NCBI RefSeq assembly: GCF_028583425.1
Contig: NC_072796.1
Coordinates: 130,545,464 to 130,609,463 of the forward strand
Direction of reading: 5' to 3'
Origin: Eublepharis macularius
Lineage: Eukaryota; Chordata; Lepidosauria; Squamata; Eublepharidae
Length of the DNA stretch: 64,000 bases
Part shown: in pieces, positions 58,757 through 61,700 of the stretch
How the letters are laid out: every line of letters starts with the position of its first letter
How positions within the stretch are numbered: position 1 is the stretch's first letter
The notes under the pieces: generated by a model
Told to the model about the DNA's origin: nothing
The model's input: the letters and a program-made list of their open reading frames with translations, nothing else
Databases searched by the model: none
Translations under genes and position numbers: made by a program

Positions 58757-61700
58757 GAGACTCTCTCTCTCTCTCTGGATATACTGGAAAAAGGCGTGAG
58801 GGTCAACACTGTGGTTGCAGCTGCCACCAAAAAAGTTACTTAGATCTGCTCTGCCAATCAGACCTCAAATGGCCAATCAGATATTCTGCTGGCCCCACCC
58901 ACCTTCTAAAAAACACTTGGTGGGCTCCGGGGTGCCCTTGGGCACCGTGTTGGGGAGTTCTGATCTAAACACAAGTGTCACACTTTATGGGAGGGATGTA
59001 CGCTTCCAGTTTCTAGATTAAGCTGTACACCAGGATGTGCCCAGTTTACCTTCCTCTACATTTGGTATGAGTTTGAAACTAGTTGCTGATACATTTGGCT
59101 GGAGTTAATCCCGGGCATTGCCGGCAACTGCTGCTGTCATCTAGTTGGCAATCGGGGACCAATGGCTGGGTATGAGGCATTTACATTATATACTACACTG
59201 AGCTGGTGTTAACTGATGCGTGGTGTTTTAATACAGGTCGGACACCGTGTCAGCGCTCTCAAACAAATGCGTTGATTTCGAGCTGGAGGCAGAATGCGTC
59301 GAAACGTGACATGACTTCAGCAGACCTGTTTACACCTTCCTGCCTAGAGGCAAGTTGTTTTGAATTGAAGCATATTTCAATTATATAAATTCTAGGCTGA
59401 ATTCAGGATTTAATTCTTTTTTGGAAAAATCCACATTAGGTAAGGTAAAAGTAGTCCCCTCTGCAAGCACCGAGTCATTGCTGACCCCTGGGGGGACATA
59501 GCATCACGATGTTGTCTTGGCAGACTTTTTACGGGGTGGTTTGCCATTGCCTTCCCCAGTCATCTACACTTTACCCCCAGGTAACTGGGTATTCATTTTA
59601 CCGACTTTAGAGGATGGAAAACTGAGTCGATCCACGAGGATCGAACTCAGGTTGTGAGCAGGGCTTGGACTGCAGTACTGCAACTTACCACTCTGCGCCA
59701 CAGGGCTGTATTAAAAATCTGCATTATGCAATTCAAAACTCCATTCCTGGTGATGTATAAAATCATAGGAGCTGGTCCTACAGCTTGGCTCTCCATTTAA
59801 TTGAAGTTTACAGAAATCCTCCCCCACACACCCAGCAGAGGGGAAGGGGGGCTCCCAGTGACAGCCCGACGCCTGCACTCCCCTCCCGACCGTATGTTCT
59901 CCCTCCCATAGACTGCTGCTCTGTAAACTTCAATTAAATGGAGAGCCAAGCTGCAAGACCAGAACGCCTACATTTCCCATCAAAACTTGAGGGAAGCTCA
60001 CAAGTGTCCAACCTGTGTCAGGCGTCACTTGCAGCTTGGTTCATAGTCTTGGGAGTTCTGCAGCTGAGGAGTCAAACCCCCTCCAACACATAAATTTCCT
60101 TTTGACAAGGGGACACAGGGAAGAAAAGTATGGGGACTCCCAATTGTATCAGCAAAGCTCCTCCATAGCTCCCTTGGCAGAGGAAGACGCTGCCTTCCCC
60201 TTCCAAAAGCCCCTGACCCTTCCCAAGCAAATGGGGTTCAGGTCCCGGATTGGGGAAGGAATGCCCCAAAGAGCAGCATTTTGCAAGGCACAGCAACAAA
60301 GGAGCACACCAAAGAACGTTCCCAGGAGGCGTCCTTGTCCTCCTCCACCTTTTGTGAAAACAGGAGTTGAGGAGGGATCCCACCAAGGAAGAAATTGAGA
60401 ATAAGGCAAAGTCACCTGTAGGCCTCTTCTATCAGTGATAGAAGAGGAGGAGGGCTAGAACCCACCCCTCACACACTGCAGAACATGCCTTTAACTATAC
60501 ACCCAACTAGCACACAGTGTGTGTGAACGTATTTGAGTTAGGGCTGCTAGTTCCTGTTGGAAAATGCTTGGAGATTTGTGGGTGGAGCCTGGGGAGGGCA
60601 GAGTTTGGGAAGGGCAGAGTATATTGCCATAGAGTCTACTCTTCAAAGTGGCCATTCTCTCCAGGGGAACTGATCTCTATAGTCTGGAGATCGTTTGTAA
60701 TTCTGGGGAGAACTCCAGGCCCTGTCTGGCAGTTGGCAACCCTACTGTTTTTGCTAAACCACCAACTTAAGCAGTCGCCCTGGACCCATGATCATAGATC
60801 CAGAGGAGTTAGCTCCTCTGATCCAGAGGAGTCAGATGCATGCATGCATCTGACAAAGAGAGCTGTGGTTCTCGAAAACTTATGCTACAATAAAGTCGGT
60901 TAGTCTTAAAGTGCTACTGGACTCCCTACTATCCTGGACCCAAGAAATCTTGTCCCTCCAAAAAGCACAAAAAATTATTGGTAGCCTGAGCAAACATTCA
61001 TATGCCCTTGATACCACCTGGCTCCCAACCTGTGCTTCCTTTTCCATATCTTACTTCTTGGCCTCAGTGCATAAGATAAGTTATCCAGAAAGGCAACTGT
61101 TGATTGCTTTACCATGCCAGAGAATAGTTATCTAAGAGAGCAATCCTAAACAGGTCTACTCTGAGTTCTACTCTGGTTTATTCAATGGGGTTTACTCTCA
61201 GGAAAAAGTTCTTAGGATTGCACGGTAAATCCATCTTGGGGTTTTGGAATACTGGTTTTGCACACAGCCTGCCATTCCTCAATGATAACACAACTGCTTC
61301 CTCCTAGACCGGGGCATATGCTATGCTACAGAAGTCAGAGACCGGGGCCTGGTGTGTTGACCCTGCATCAGGAGAAGTTCTCCAAGGCAGCAGTCTAGAT
61401 TCAAAGGGCAGGGTTCACTGTAAGTACCTACAGCTTCTTTTCTGGGTGAGCCATTGTTGCTGAAAATCCGCCAGCACTGCGGAGAAAGATTCTATTTTAT
61501 CCTGTTCCTGCCCTTGCCCTCAGTGTGCTACGAGCTTCATAAAGCCATTTGTGTTCTCTGAACTAACTGTTCATTCCAAGAATCTAAACCATCAAGAATT
61601 CTCTTCCTGCCGTTTCTTATGTTACCTTTTTCCTGTATGTTATCAAAGATTTTTAGCTGATGAATCATTTGTCTTTTAATCAATTGCATTTAAAAACTCT

